DNA of 64,000 nt, from positions 730,487 through 794,486 of the forward strand of contig JAFEFN010000014.1 in NCBI GenBank assembly GCA_018240525.1, read 5' to 3'. The stretch is from Pseudomonadota bacterium (GTDB taxonomy: Bacteria; Pseudomonadota; Gammaproteobacteria; Steroidobacterales; Steroidobacteraceae). Position numbers and translations under genes: made by a program. Below are positions 36,143-43,950 of the stretch, piece after piece (the first letter of the stretch is position 1; the number at the start of each line of letters is the position of its first letter). The notes below the pieces were generated by a model. It was not told where the DNA came from. It worked only from the letters and a program-made list of their open reading frames with translations, and ran no database searches.

Positions 36143-37558
36143 TCATGGGACTTCCCCGTCCACGTCGGTCGCCAGTGGGTGCCGCACGCGAAAGGTGCTG
36201 CCCGCCCCCGCCACGCTGCTGACCTCCACGGCTGCACCATGGGCAGTGCAGATGGACTTGACGATCGAGAGGCCGAGGCCGGCGCCGCCGCGCTCGCGCG
36301 AGCGCGAGCCGTCGACGCGGAAAAAGCGCTCGAACACGTGGGGCAGCGCCTCGGCCGGGATGCCACAGCCGCTGTCGCTCACCTCGAACACCGCCGTGGC
36401 GCCCTCGCGGCGCACGCTCAGGCTCACCTGCCCGCCGGGAGGGGTGTACTTGATGGCGTTGTCGAGCAGGTTCACGACGACCTGCTTTAGGCGCGCACGA
36501 TCGCCGGTGACGAAGGCAGGCGTCGCCACCATGCACGTAAGGCTCACCTGCTTGTCCTCGGCGAGCAGGCTCATCTGCGCGGCGGTGCTACCGACGAGCT
36601 CCGCCAGGTCAAAGCGCACCCATTCGCTGTGTGCCTCGCCGGCATCCAGCCGGGACAGCGCGAACAGGCCCTCGACGATCTCGCTGAGGCGGTCCACCTC
36701 CTCGAGCACGCTGCCGAGCGCCTCGCGGGTCTCCCCATGCAGTCGTGCGTCTTGGGCCAAGGCTTCGAGTTCCCCGCGCATCACGGTGAGCGGCGTGCGC
36801 AGCTCGTGCGAGGCGTCTGCCACGAACTGCTTGGAGCTGTGGATGGCCTGCTCGAGGCGCTCGATCATGTGGTTGAGCGAGACTGAAAGCCGCTCGAGCT
36901 GGTCGCCACTGTGCACCACGGGCAGCCGTTCGCTCAGGTTGTGCTGCGAGATAGCCTCGGCCTTCAGTCCCATGCGCTCAACGGGAGCCAGCGCCCGCCG
37001 CACCAGCACGAACCCGCCGGCGACTGTGATTGCCACGGTGATAGGCAGGCCGATCGCCAGCAGCATGAGCACGTGCGCGAGCGTGGCCTCGCTGGCCGCG
37101 GCCGAGGTCCCGACCTCGATGAGGTAGCGCGTCCCGTCGGCGCCATCGGCCGTGCGTGCGGCGATCAGGAGCGCGCCGCCGGGGATCTCCAGCTTGCGCA
37201 CGCCGGCGCCCCCGGCGGGCGGCGGCACGTCGGCGGGGTCGAAGCGCGCATCGTGCGGGGTGCCCGAGGCGTAGACCAGTGCGCCGTCGGCGTGCGTGAT
37301 GCGGATGAAGCGGTCGTTTGCCTCCGGGGAGTACAGGGTCTCGACCTGGGCGCCGAGCCAGGTCTCGTTCGCGCGCGTCGCGTGCGCCACCAGCGTGGCG
37401 CCGATCTGGCTGGCCCGCCGCGCCTGGATGTCGAGCAGGTTGGCCTCCAGGTAGTGCCGCAGGAACAGCACGGTGAGCAGGCCGAGCAGCATGAACACCA
37501 CGGTGAGGACGCCGGCGTACCAGGCGACCAGGCGAAATCCCAGCGAGCGGGTGTTCAC
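36143..37558 (-). CDS. Sensor histidine kinase (HAMP/HisKA type)
   Basis: The 471-residue kinase has two membrane segments (about residues 8-32 and 165-187) enclosing a periplasmic sensor, a HAMP linker, the H-box FVADASHELRTPLTV with the phosphoacceptor His, the N-box DNAIKYTPPGGQ and the G-box GGAGLGLSIVKSI. It overlaps the response regulator gene upstream (ATGA), so the two form one unit. The layout resembles CusS/QseC-like kinases. Position directly before the efflux operon suggests it controls that operon, but the signal is unknown. Confidence 0.93.
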   Translation of the reverse strand: MNTRSLGFRLVAWYAGVLTVVFMLLGLLTVLFLRHYLEANLLDIQARRASQIGATLVAHATRANETWLGAQVETLYSPEANDRFIRITHADGALVYASGTPHDARFDPADVPPPAGGAGVRKLEIPGGALLIAARTADGADGTRYLIEVGTSAAASEATLAHVLMLLAIGLPITVAITVAGGFVLVRRALAPVERMGLKAEAISQHNLSERLPVVHSGDQLERLSVSLNHMIERLEQAIHSSKQFVADASHELRTPLTVMRGELEALAQDARLHGETREALGSVLEEVDRLSEIVEGLFALSRLDAGEAHSEWVRFDLAELVGSTAAQMSLLAEDKQVSLTCMVATPAFVTGDRARLKQVVVNLLDNAIKYTPPGGQVSLSVRREGATAVFEVSDSGCGIPAEALPHVFERFFRVDGSRSRERGGAGLGLSIVKSICTAHGAAVEVSSVAGAGSTFRVRHPLATDVDGEVP

Positions 37559-38235
37559 GGGGCCACCTCCTCGCCGAGCCCGTAGCCGACCCCACGCACC
37601 GTGCGGATCAGCTTCAGCGGGAACGGGTCGTCGATCTTGGCCCGCAGGTGGCGCACGTAGACGTCGACGATGTTGGTGAGCCCCTCGAAGCTCTGGTCCC
37701 AGACGTGCTCGATGATCATGGTGCGCGAGAACACCCGCCCGGGGTGGGTGGCGAGGTACTCCAGGAGCGCGTACTCCTTGTTGGTCAGCTCGATGCGGCG
37801 CCCGGCGCGGCGCACCTGCTGCGTCAGGCGATCCACTTCCAGGTCTGCCACCCGGAGCACGCTCGAGCGTGGCACCGGCCCGCGCCGCAGCAGCGCCTTG
37901 ACACGGATCACCAGCTCGGCGAAGGCGAAGGGCTTGGTGAGGTAGTCATCCGCCCCGGCCTCGAAGTTGCGGACCTTCTCTTCCGTTGCATCGCGCGCGG
38001 TCAGGACCAGGATCGGCACCTGGTGGGTGCGGCGACGGATCCGCTGCAGCAGCTCCGTGCCGCCCAAGCCCGGGAGCATCAGGTCCAGGATGACCAGGTC
38101 GTAGTCGTACGCCTGCGCCAGCTCCCAGCCCTGCAGGCCGTCATCGGCAACATCGACGGCAAAGCGCTCGGCGCGCAACGCGCGCGCCACAAGGTCGGAG
38201 ACCTTCCGTTCATCTTCTATGAGGAGTATGCGCAT
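37555..38235 (-). CDS. OmpR-family response regulator
   Basis: The 226-residue regulator has a receiver domain with the acidic pocket (IEDE), phosphoacceptor Asp in DLVILDLMLPG, conserved TAR and the KPFAFAEL lysine. A winged-helix effector domain follows (ELTNKEYALLEYLATHPGRV, then TNIVDVYVRHLRAKID). It is partnered with the kinase immediately downstream. Three 11-bp-phased TTTAAT-like repeats lie 35-62 bases before its start and may be its own binding site. Confidence 0.94.
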   Translation of the reverse strand: MRILLIEDERKVSDLVARALRAERFAVDVADDGLQGWELAQAYDYDLVILDLMLPGLGGTELLQRIRRRTHQVPILVLTARDATEEKVRNFEAGADDYLTKPFAFAELVIRVKALLRRGPVPRSSVLRVADLEVDRLTQQVRRAGRRIELTNKEYALLEYLATHPGRVFSRTMIIEHVWDQSFEGLTNIVDVYVRHLRAKIDDPFPLKLIRTVRGVGYGLGEEVAP

Positions 38236-38269
38236 CGGCTTGTACCGGCAGGCAGCTCATCATCACCGC

Positions 38270-38297
38270 ATTAATGCTCCATCAAAGGAAGATTAAA
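38270..38297 (-). promoter_or_regulatory. Candidate autoregulatory direct-repeat box of the response regulator
   Basis: On the minus strand TTTAAT (38292-38297), TTTGAT (38281-38286) and ATTAAT (38270-38275) are spaced by exactly 11 bases. This is the tandem half-site layout of OmpR/PmrA-family regulators (YTTAAK-N5-YTTAAK). It lies 35-62 bases before the response regulator start in an AT-rich pocket. No similar repeats were seen before the efflux operon. Confidence 0.45.
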
Positions 38298-38392
38298 ATC
38301 CCTTCAGACCCGAGCGGCGGGCGCCAAGTAACTGAACTGACTGGGCTATTGTGCTCCGGGACCGGTGCTCATCCCCGGAGGCTGTGGTACGG

Positions 38393-38410
38393 ATGTCATA
38401 CAACCGTAAT
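38393..38410 (+). promoter_or_regulatory. Candidate Pho box upstream of the coiled-coil porin
   Basis: ATGTCATACAACCGTAAT matches 14 of 18 positions of the PhoB consensus (two CTGTCAT-like 7-mers separated by 4 bases). Two more half-site-like hexamers follow in 11-bp phase (GGCATA at 38416 and TGTCAC at 38427). The -10 is poor (CATAAA at 38418-38423). It is about 150 bases before the porin start. Proximity to the pst genes makes PhoB control plausible but the evidence is weaker than at pstS or phoB. Confidence 0.45.
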
Positions 38411-38558
38411 CTGTAGGCATAAAGAATGTCACATTACCGCAGCACAGTGTGCCCGCCTGCGCGGCTCGGCCATCGCGGGCGTGGCGTCTTATGCGCGCAT
38501 CACCCCGCAGCGGGGGTGCGTAAAGAGTACACACAGTCAGCACTTAAGGAGACCCAAG

Positions 38559-40133
38559 ATGACACTCATCCGACCCCAGGCACGCCCTCGAAGTGGCGGG
38601 GCCCCCGTGCGAAGGCGCCTCGCTGTGGTGGTCGCGGCGGTTACCGCGGGACCGCTGTTCCTGTCGTCGGCGCACGCCCAGGACGCGGCAACCGCCGCCC
38701 AGCTGCAAACCCTGAAGGAGCAGGTGCAGCAGCTGCAGAAGCAGATCGACCAGATGCAGCAGCAGCAGAGCCACCCGCCCGCGGCCCAGACGGCAGTGGC
38801 GGCGACCGCCACTCCTCCAGTCGTGGTGGAGAAGAAGGGCAGTCCTGCCCTGCACGCAGGCCCGGTGACGCTGACCTTCGGCGGCTTCATGGAGCTGGGC
38901 ACGATTTACCGCAACCGGAACGAGACCGCGGACATGGGGTCGAACTGGAACACCGCCATTCCGTACCCGAATTCGTCCAACTACGGGCTGGACGAGTTCC
39001 GCATGTCTGCCCGCCAGAGCAGGCTGTCGCTGCTCGCCCAGGGCCCTGAGTCGGGCAGTAACCGCGCTGAGGGCTATCTCGAGTTTGACTTCCTGGGCGC
39101 GGCTCCCACGGCCAACTCCAACGAGAGCAACAGCTACACCCCGCGTCTGCGCCACGTGTACGGTCTGTACACGCGTTCGGACGTCGGCTTCAGCCTGCTC
39201 GCCGGCCAGACCTGGAGCATGGCGACCATGTTCAAGAGCGGCCTGAAGGTGCGCTCCGAAGCCATCCCGCTGACCATCGATGCGCAGTACGTTCCGGGGT
39301 TCAACTGGACCCGTGACCCCCAGATCCGCCTCGTCGAGCGCTTCAACGACGTGGTCTCGGCCGGGCTGTCCTTCGAGAGCCCGCAGGCGCTGATCTTCAA
39401 CGGCCCGAACCCGCTCCCGCCGGGTACGGTGTTCAACAACCCGGGCGGCTCGCTGTACTACTCGGGCCAGAACTACTCCCTCGACCCTGCCCCGGACATC
39501 ATCGGCAAGGTCGCCATCGATCCGGGCTTTGGCCACTACGAGGTCTACGGCATGGTGCGCTGGTTCCGCGACCAGGTCGCCGGCCACAATGACACCCAGA
39601 ACGGCGAGGGTGTGGGAGCGGGCATGATCCTGCCGCTGGTGCACGACGTGCTCGATTTCAGGGCCAGCGGCCTGTTCGGCAACGGCATCGGCCGCTATGG
39701 CTCCGCGCAGCTGCCCGACGTGACTCTCAAACCGGACGGTCACTTCGCAACCATCCGCGGTTACCACGTCCTGGCAGGCCTGGAAGCCCACCCCGCCCCC
39801 GCCTGGACGGCGTACCTGTACTTCGGCGAGGAACACGCCGACTCCCAGGCCTACACGGACGCGGGCGGCCTGGGTTACGGCTACGGCAGTCCGCTCTATG
39901 ACAACAGCGGCTGCGAGACCCTGGGCGGCAAGTGCGCCGCAAACACCAAGTCGATCATGCAGGGGACCGGCGGCGTCTGGTGGAAGTACTACCAGGGCGA
40001 GATCGGCAACCTGCAGATGGGATTGCAGTACTCCTACACCAAGCGTGAGATCTTCCCGGGCGTCGGCGGGGACCCGGACACGAACATCTCGGTCGCCATG
40101 TTCTCGCTGCGCTACTACCCGTACCAGAGGTAA
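38559..40133 (+). CDS. Outer-membrane porin with N-terminal periplasmic coiled coil
   Basis: The 524-residue precursor has a signal peptide ending SSAHAQ, then a short coiled coil (TAAQLQTLKEQVQQLQKQID) and a Pro/Ala linker. A beta-barrel follows, starting near VTLTFGGFMELGTIY and ending in FSLRYYPYQR. This architecture resembles DcaP-like trimeric porins. AAGGAG seven bases before the ATG supports the start. It is convergent with the pst operon and carries a possible Pho box upstream, so a role in phosphate or organophosphate entry is an inference. The barrel itself does not show substrate. Confidence 0.82.
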   Translation: MTLIRPQARPRSGGAPVRRRLAVVVAAVTAGPLFLSSAHAQDAATAAQLQTLKEQVQQLQKQIDQMQQQQSHPPAAQTAVAATATPPVVVEKKGSPALHAGPVTLTFGGFMELGTIYRNRNETADMGSNWNTAIPYPNSSNYGLDEFRMSARQSRLSLLAQGPESGSNRAEGYLEFDFLGAAPTANSNESNSYTPRLRHVYGLYTRSDVGFSLLAGQTWSMATMFKSGLKVRSEAIPLTIDAQYVPGFNWTRDPQIRLVERFNDVVSAGLSFESPQALIFNGPNPLPPGTVFNNPGGSLYYSGQNYSLDPAPDIIGKVAIDPGFGHYEVYGMVRWFRDQVAGHNDTQNGEGVGAGMILPLVHDVLDFRASGLFGNGIGRYGSAQLPDVTLKPDGHFATIRGYHVLAGLEAHPAPAWTAYLYFGEEHADSQAYTDAGGLGYGYGSPLYDNSGCETLGGKCAANTKSIMQGTGGVWWKYYQGEIGNLQMGLQYSYTKREIFPGVGGDPDTNISVAMFSLRYYPYQR

Positions 40134-40138
40134 CCAAC

Positions 40139-40170
40139 GGGGCTCGCCCGCCGCCAGACGGGCGAGCCCC
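40139..40170. terminator. Shared hairpin between the porin and pst operon 3' ends
   Basis: GGGGCTCGCCCG and CGGGCGAGCCCC form a perfect 12-bp stem around an 8-base loop, starting six bases after the porin stop and lying 56 bases beyond the end of the second pstB on the other strand. There is no T-run on either side, so it is a strong transcript-end hairpin rather than a classical intrinsic terminator. Confidence 0.6.
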
Positions 40171-40225
40171 ACTTGGGGGCGGCCGCCGTCGTGGCACCTT
40201 GCGTCGGCACGCGCGGCGCGCGGAT

Positions 40226-41188
40226 CTAGCCGAAGCGTCCCGTGATGTAGTCTTCCGTCAGGCGGTGCCTGGGGTTGGTAAAGATGCGGTCCGTCTCACC
40301 AATCTCTATAAGCTCGCCCAGGTGGAAGTAGGCGGTACGCTGCGAGACACGCGCCGCCTGCTGCATCGAGTGCGTCACGATGACGATGGCGTACTGCGCG
40401 CGCAGCTCATCGATCAGATCCTCGACGCGCGCAGTGGCCACCGGGTCCAGCGCCGAGCAGGGCTCGTCCATGAGGATCACCTCCGGCTGCACCGCGATCG
40501 TGCGGGCGATGCACAGCCGCTGCTGCTGGCCGCCGGACAGGCCGGTGCCCGGGGCATTCAGGCGGTCCTTCACCTCGTCCCACAGGCCCGCGCGGGTGAG
40601 GCTCGAGCAGACGATCTCGTCCAGCTCGGCGCGGCTGCGTGTCATGCCATGGATGCGCGGCCCGTAGGCGACGTTCTCGAAGATCGACTTGGGGAAGGGA
40701 TTCGGCTTCTGGAACACCATGCCGATGCGCGCGCGCAGCTGCGCCACGTCCACCTCGGGAGCGAAGATGTCCTGCCCGTCGAGGGTGATGGTGCCGGTGG
40801 TACGGGTGTTCGGGATCGTGTCGTTCATGCGGTTCAGGCAGCGCAGGAACGTCGACTTGCCGCACCCGGAAGGTCCGATCATCGCCAGCACCTGGCGCGG
40901 GGCGACGTCGAGGGTGATGTTCTTCAGCGCCTGCTTGGCGCCGTAGAACATGTTCACGTCCTTGCAGTGGAACACCGGGTGGGCGATGGGCGGGGAGTCG
41001 AGCGCCAGCGGACTGTGTGGCTCGGCAGGGATGCCACCGCGCCGGCCGCTCGGCTTGAGCAGCCGTGCGCCCCGGTCCGCGGCGCTGCCGTGGGCGCCGA
41101 GCGCCTCTTCCATGGCCGCCTCGGCTGCGTCCGCGGCCGGCGGCGGCAGGCTCGGGCGGCTAGGGTTGTTGTCCGGCGTCTTGTTCAT
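40226..41188 (-). CDS. pstB: Phosphate ABC transporter ATP-binding protein, second copy, with N-terminal extension
   Basis: PstB drives phosphate import through PstCA. The ATPase core starts near residue 70 (FHCKDVNMFYGAKQALKNIT) and has Walker A GPSGCGKST, the signature LSGGQQQRLCIAR and Walker B VILMDEPCSALDP. About 65 Pro/Ala/Glu-rich residues precede it, which ordinary PstB (about 260 aa) lacks. A second, distinct PstB gene ends seven bases upstream. The two cores are clearly diverged (for example TRTTGTITLDGQDIFAPEVD here, QRAEGDVLLDGENILSPTVD there), so this is not a recent duplication. Confidence 0.94.
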   Translation of the reverse strand: MNKTPDNNPSRPSLPPPAADAAEAAMEEALGAHGSAADRGARLLKPSGRRGGIPAEPHSPLALDSPPIAHPVFHCKDVNMFYGAKQALKNITLDVAPRQVLAMIGPSGCGKSTFLRCLNRMNDTIPNTRTTGTITLDGQDIFAPEVDVAQLRARIGMVFQKPNPFPKSIFENVAYGPRIHGMTRSRAELDEIVCSSLTRAGLWDEVKDRLNAPGTGLSGGQQQRLCIARTIAVQPEVILMDEPCSALDPVATARVEDLIDELRAQYAIVIVTHSMQQAARVSQRTAYFHLGELIEIGETDRIFTNPRHRLTEDYITGRFG

Positions 41189-41195
41189 GGGTGCT

Positions 41196-42014
41196 TCAGC
41201 CGAAGCGGCCGGTGACGTAGTCGTCGGTGCGCCGGTTCTTCGGCGCCGTGAACATCTGCTCGGTCGGCCCGATCTCGACGAGGTCGCCGAGGTACATGAA
41301 GGCGGTGACGTTGGAGACGCGTGCGGCCTGCTGCAGGTTGTGGGTGACGACGGCGATGCAGTAGCGCTCGCGCAGGCTCTGCAGCGTCTCCTCCACGCGC
41401 AGCGTGGAGATCGGATCCAGCGCCGCGGTGGGCTCGTCGAAGAGGATGACCTCCGGGCGCAGCGCGAGCGTGCGCGCGATGCACAGCCGCTGCTGCTGGC
41501 CGCCGGAGAGCCCGCGGCCGTCCTCGTGCAGTTTGTCTTTCACCTCGTCCCACATCGCCGCATCGCGCAGGCCCTCCTCCACCCGGTCGGCGAGCTCGCT
41601 GCGGCTGATGCGCCGCGACAGCCGCAGCCCGAAGGCGACGTTGTCGAAGATCGACATCGGGAACGGCGTCGGCTTCTGGAACACCATGCCGACGCGGAAG
41701 CGCAGGTCGGCGACATCGACCGTCGGGGAGAGGATGTTCTCCCCGTCCAGCAGCACGTCGCCCTCGGCGCGCTGGCCCGGATACAGGGTGTACATGCGGT
41801 TGAAGACGCGCAGCAGGGTCGACTTGCCGCAGCCGGAGGGGCCGATGAAGGCGGTGATCTGGCGGTCGGAGAGCGTCAGGCTGATGTCCTTCAGCGCCTG
41901 GTGCTTGCCGTAGAAGAAATTCAGGTGCCGCACCTCGAAGCGCAGCTGCCCGACCTCGGGCGTGTCTGCCCTCTCGGGCAGCTGCGGACGCAGCGAGGCC
42001 TCGCTGGCGCCCAT
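41196..42014 (-). CDS. pstB: Phosphate ABC transporter ATP-binding protein, first copy
   Basis: The 272-residue ATPase has Walker A IGPSGCGKSTLLRVFNRM, the Q-loop VFQKPTPFPMS, the signature LSGGQQQRLCIAR, Walker B VILFDEPTAALDP and the switch His in VVTHNLQQ. The C-terminus DDYVTGRFG is the PstB ending. The ATG shares one base with the pstA stop (TGATG). Together with the next gene it makes a tandem pair of PstB ATPases, and the two may form homo- or heterodimers on PstCA. Confidence 0.95.
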   Translation of the reverse strand: MGASEASLRPQLPERADTPEVGQLRFEVRHLNFFYGKHQALKDISLTLSDRQITAFIGPSGCGKSTLLRVFNRMYTLYPGQRAEGDVLLDGENILSPTVDVADLRFRVGMVFQKPTPFPMSIFDNVAFGLRLSRRISRSELADRVEEGLRDAAMWDEVKDKLHEDGRGLSGGQQQRLCIARTLALRPEVILFDEPTAALDPISTLRVEETLQSLRERYCIAVVTHNLQQAARVSNVTAFMYLGDLVEIGPTEQMFTAPKNRRTDDYVTGRFG

Positions 42015-42862
42015 CAGTGGCGCCCCTTGGTGAACGAGGAGACGGCGATGCGCGCGGCGATGCTCAGCACCAGGATGCTGACCGTGATGATGAGGGCGCC
42101 GGACCAGGCGAGCTGCTGCCAGTTCGGGTAGGGGCTCAGGGCAAACTGGAAGATCACCACCGGCAGGTTGGCCATCGGCGCGCCGAGGTTGCTGCTCCAG
42201 AACTGGTTGTTGAGCGCGGTGAACAGCAGCGGCGCGGTCTCCCCGCTGATGCGCGCCACCGCCAGCAGCAGTCCGGTGACGATGCCGCTGCGGGCCGCCG
42301 GGTAGATGACGCTCGTGACGGTGCGCCACGTGTAGGCGCCCATCGCGGTCGAGGCGTCCTTCATCCCCTGCGGCACCAGGTTCAGCATGTCCTCGGTGGT
42401 GCGCACGATGACCGGCATGGCGATGATCGCCAGCGCCACCGCGCCGGCGATCGCCGAGAAGTGTCCCATGCGGACCACGAGCAGCTCGTACACGAACAGG
42501 CCGATGATGATCGACGGCGCCGACAGCAGCACGTCGTTCACGAAACGGATCAGCGCCGAGATGCGCGCGGTGCGGCCGTATTCGGCCAGGTAGGTGCCGG
42601 CGAGCATGCCGATCGGCCCGCCGATGAGGATGCCGATGACCGTCATGACCACGCTGCCGTAGATGGCATTGAGCAGGCCGCCGGCGCTGCCCGGCGGCGG
42701 GGTCATCTGCGTGAACAGGGCCACGGACAGCCCGGCCACCCCGTTCTTCACCAGCGTCCACAGGATGGCCGCGAGGAAGAACAGCCCGATGGCGGTAGCG
42801 ATGCCCGAGAGCACCAGCGCCACCACGTTGGTGAGCTTGCGCAGCGTGCGGCGGCTGCTCAT
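42014..42862 (-). CDS. pstA: Phosphate ABC transporter permease PstA
   Basis: PstA is one of the two inner-membrane channel subunits. The 282-residue protein has six predicted membrane segments, the GPIGMLAGTYLAEYG region and the EAA-like cytoplasmic loop around MKDASTAMGAYTWRTVTSVIYP that contacts the ATPase. Four-base overlaps or contacts with pstC and pstB show tight coupling. Confidence 0.95.
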   Translation of the reverse strand: MSSRRTLRKLTNVVALVLSGIATAIGLFFLAAILWTLVKNGVAGLSVALFTQMTPPPGSAGGLLNAIYGSVVMTVIGILIGGPIGMLAGTYLAEYGRTARISALIRFVNDVLLSAPSIIIGLFVYELLVVRMGHFSAIAGAVALAIIAMPVIVRTTEDMLNLVPQGMKDASTAMGAYTWRTVTSVIYPAARSGIVTGLLLAVARISGETAPLLFTALNNQFWSSNLGAPMANLPVVIFQFALSPYPNWQQLAWSGALIITVSILVLSIAARIAVSSFTKGRH

Positions 42863-43857
42863 GCGCTCCCCAGGGCGCGGCGCTCGAGCCGCATGAGCAT
42901 CAGCCGGGCCGCGGCGATGACGACGAACGTGATGAGGAACAGCAGCGCGCCCAGGGCAACCAGCGAGGAGGTGTACAGGTCCCCGACCGCTTCGGCGAAC
43001 TCGTTGGCAATCGAGGCCGAGATGGTGGTGCCGGGCGCGAGCAGCGAGGTGCCGATGCGGTGCGCGTTGCCGATGACGAAGGTCACCGCCATGGTCTCAC
43101 CGAGCGCGCGGCCCAGCCCGAGCATGACCCCGCCGATCATGCCGGTGCGCGCGTACGGCACGACCACCTGCCAGATGACCTCCCAGGTGGTCGCGCCCAG
43201 GCCGTAGCCCGACTCCTTCAGCACGTCCGGCACGGTCTCGAACACATCGCGCATGACCGCGGAGACGAAGGGGATGACCATGATCGCCAGCACGAAGGCG
43301 GCGGTGAGGATGCCGATGCCGAACGGCGGCCCCTGGAAGAACTTGCCGATGAGCGGCAGCGGCCCGAGCACGTCGATCAGCCAGGGCTGGACGTGGCGCT
43401 GCAGCACCGGGGCCAGCACGAACAGGCCCCAGATGCCGTAGATGATGCTCGGCACCGCCGCGAGCAGCTCGATCGCCACCCCCACCGGGCGCTTGAGCCA
43501 GCCGGGGGCCAGCTCGGTGAGGAAGATCGCGATGCCGAAGCTCACCGGCACCGCCAGCAGCATGGCGAGGAAGGAGGTGACGAGCGTGCCGTAGATCGGC
43601 GCCAGCGCCCCGTACTGGTCGGTGACCGGGTTCCAGATCTCGCGCGTGATGAAGGAGAGCTTGAAGTGCGCCAGGGCCGGCCAGGCGCCGATGAGCAGGG
43701 AGAGCGTCACCCCGCCCAGGAGCGCCAGCACCAGCAGCGCCGCCCCCAGGGTCGCGCCGCGGAACAGGCGCTCGCGCCGGCGCTGCCCGGCGGCGTGCTT
43801 CGGACTGATCGCAGCCACCGTATTCATCGCGGACGGCCACCTGTCACGCTTCGTCAT
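42859..43857 (-). CDS. pstC: Phosphate ABC transporter permease PstC
   Basis: PstC pairs with PstA in the inner membrane. The 332 residues include GALAPIYGTLVTSFLAMLLA, the PVSFGIAIFLTELAPGW signature region and the ATPase-contact loop VPDVLKESGYGLGATTWEVI. Two ATG codons compete: 43855-43857, and 43825-43827 with AGGTGG upstream; either gives a short cytoplasmic leader. A strong hairpin separates it from pstS. Confidence 0.94.
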   Translation of the reverse strand: MTKRDRWPSAMNTVAAISPKHAAGQRRRERLFRGATLGAALLVLALLGGVTLSLLIGAWPALAHFKLSFITREIWNPVTDQYGALAPIYGTLVTSFLAMLLAVPVSFGIAIFLTELAPGWLKRPVGVAIELLAAVPSIIYGIWGLFVLAPVLQRHVQPWLIDVLGPLPLIGKFFQGPPFGIGILTAAFVLAIMVIPFVSAVMRDVFETVPDVLKESGYGLGATTWEVIWQVVVPYARTGMIGGVMLGLGRALGETMAVTFVIGNAHRIGTSLLAPGTTISASIANEFAEAVGDLYTSSLVALGALLFLITFVVIAAARLMLMRLERRALGSA

Positions 43858-43870
43858 CCCCCGTCAACCG

Positions 43871-43910
43871 AAAACCGGCGGCTGCCCGGTCTCCCGAGGC
43901 AGCCGCCGGT
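43871..43910 (-). terminator. Intercistronic hairpin between pstS and pstC
   Basis: On the minus strand ACCGGCGGCTGCC and GGCAGCCGCCGGT form a perfect 13-bp stem around 11 bases (43874-43910), followed by TTTT. It lies 40 bases after the pstS stop. It probably acts as a partial terminator or 3' stabiliser, so that pstS mRNA exceeds that of the permease genes, as periplasmic binding proteins need. Confidence 0.75.
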
Positions 43911-43950
43911 GTATCAGCAGACCCACGGCCTGCGCCGCGGGTCAGGCAGC

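Larger units (their letters stand above)
38236..38558. other. Divergent intergenic region of 323 bases
   Basis: This gap separates the response regulator (minus strand) from the coiled-coil porin (plus strand). It contains the phased TTTAAT-like repeats near 38270-38297, the Pho-box-like element at 38393-38410 and a small hairpin (CACCCC/GGGGTG) near 38500. The porin ribosome site AAGGAG is at 38546-38551. No small gene or RNA was recognised in it. Confidence 0.7.

Noticed and set aside
36143..36536. Second, shorter frame over the kinase C-terminus
   Set aside because: It is an alternative frame of the kinase gene. The kinase frame is intact through its G-box to the stop, so there is no frameshift.
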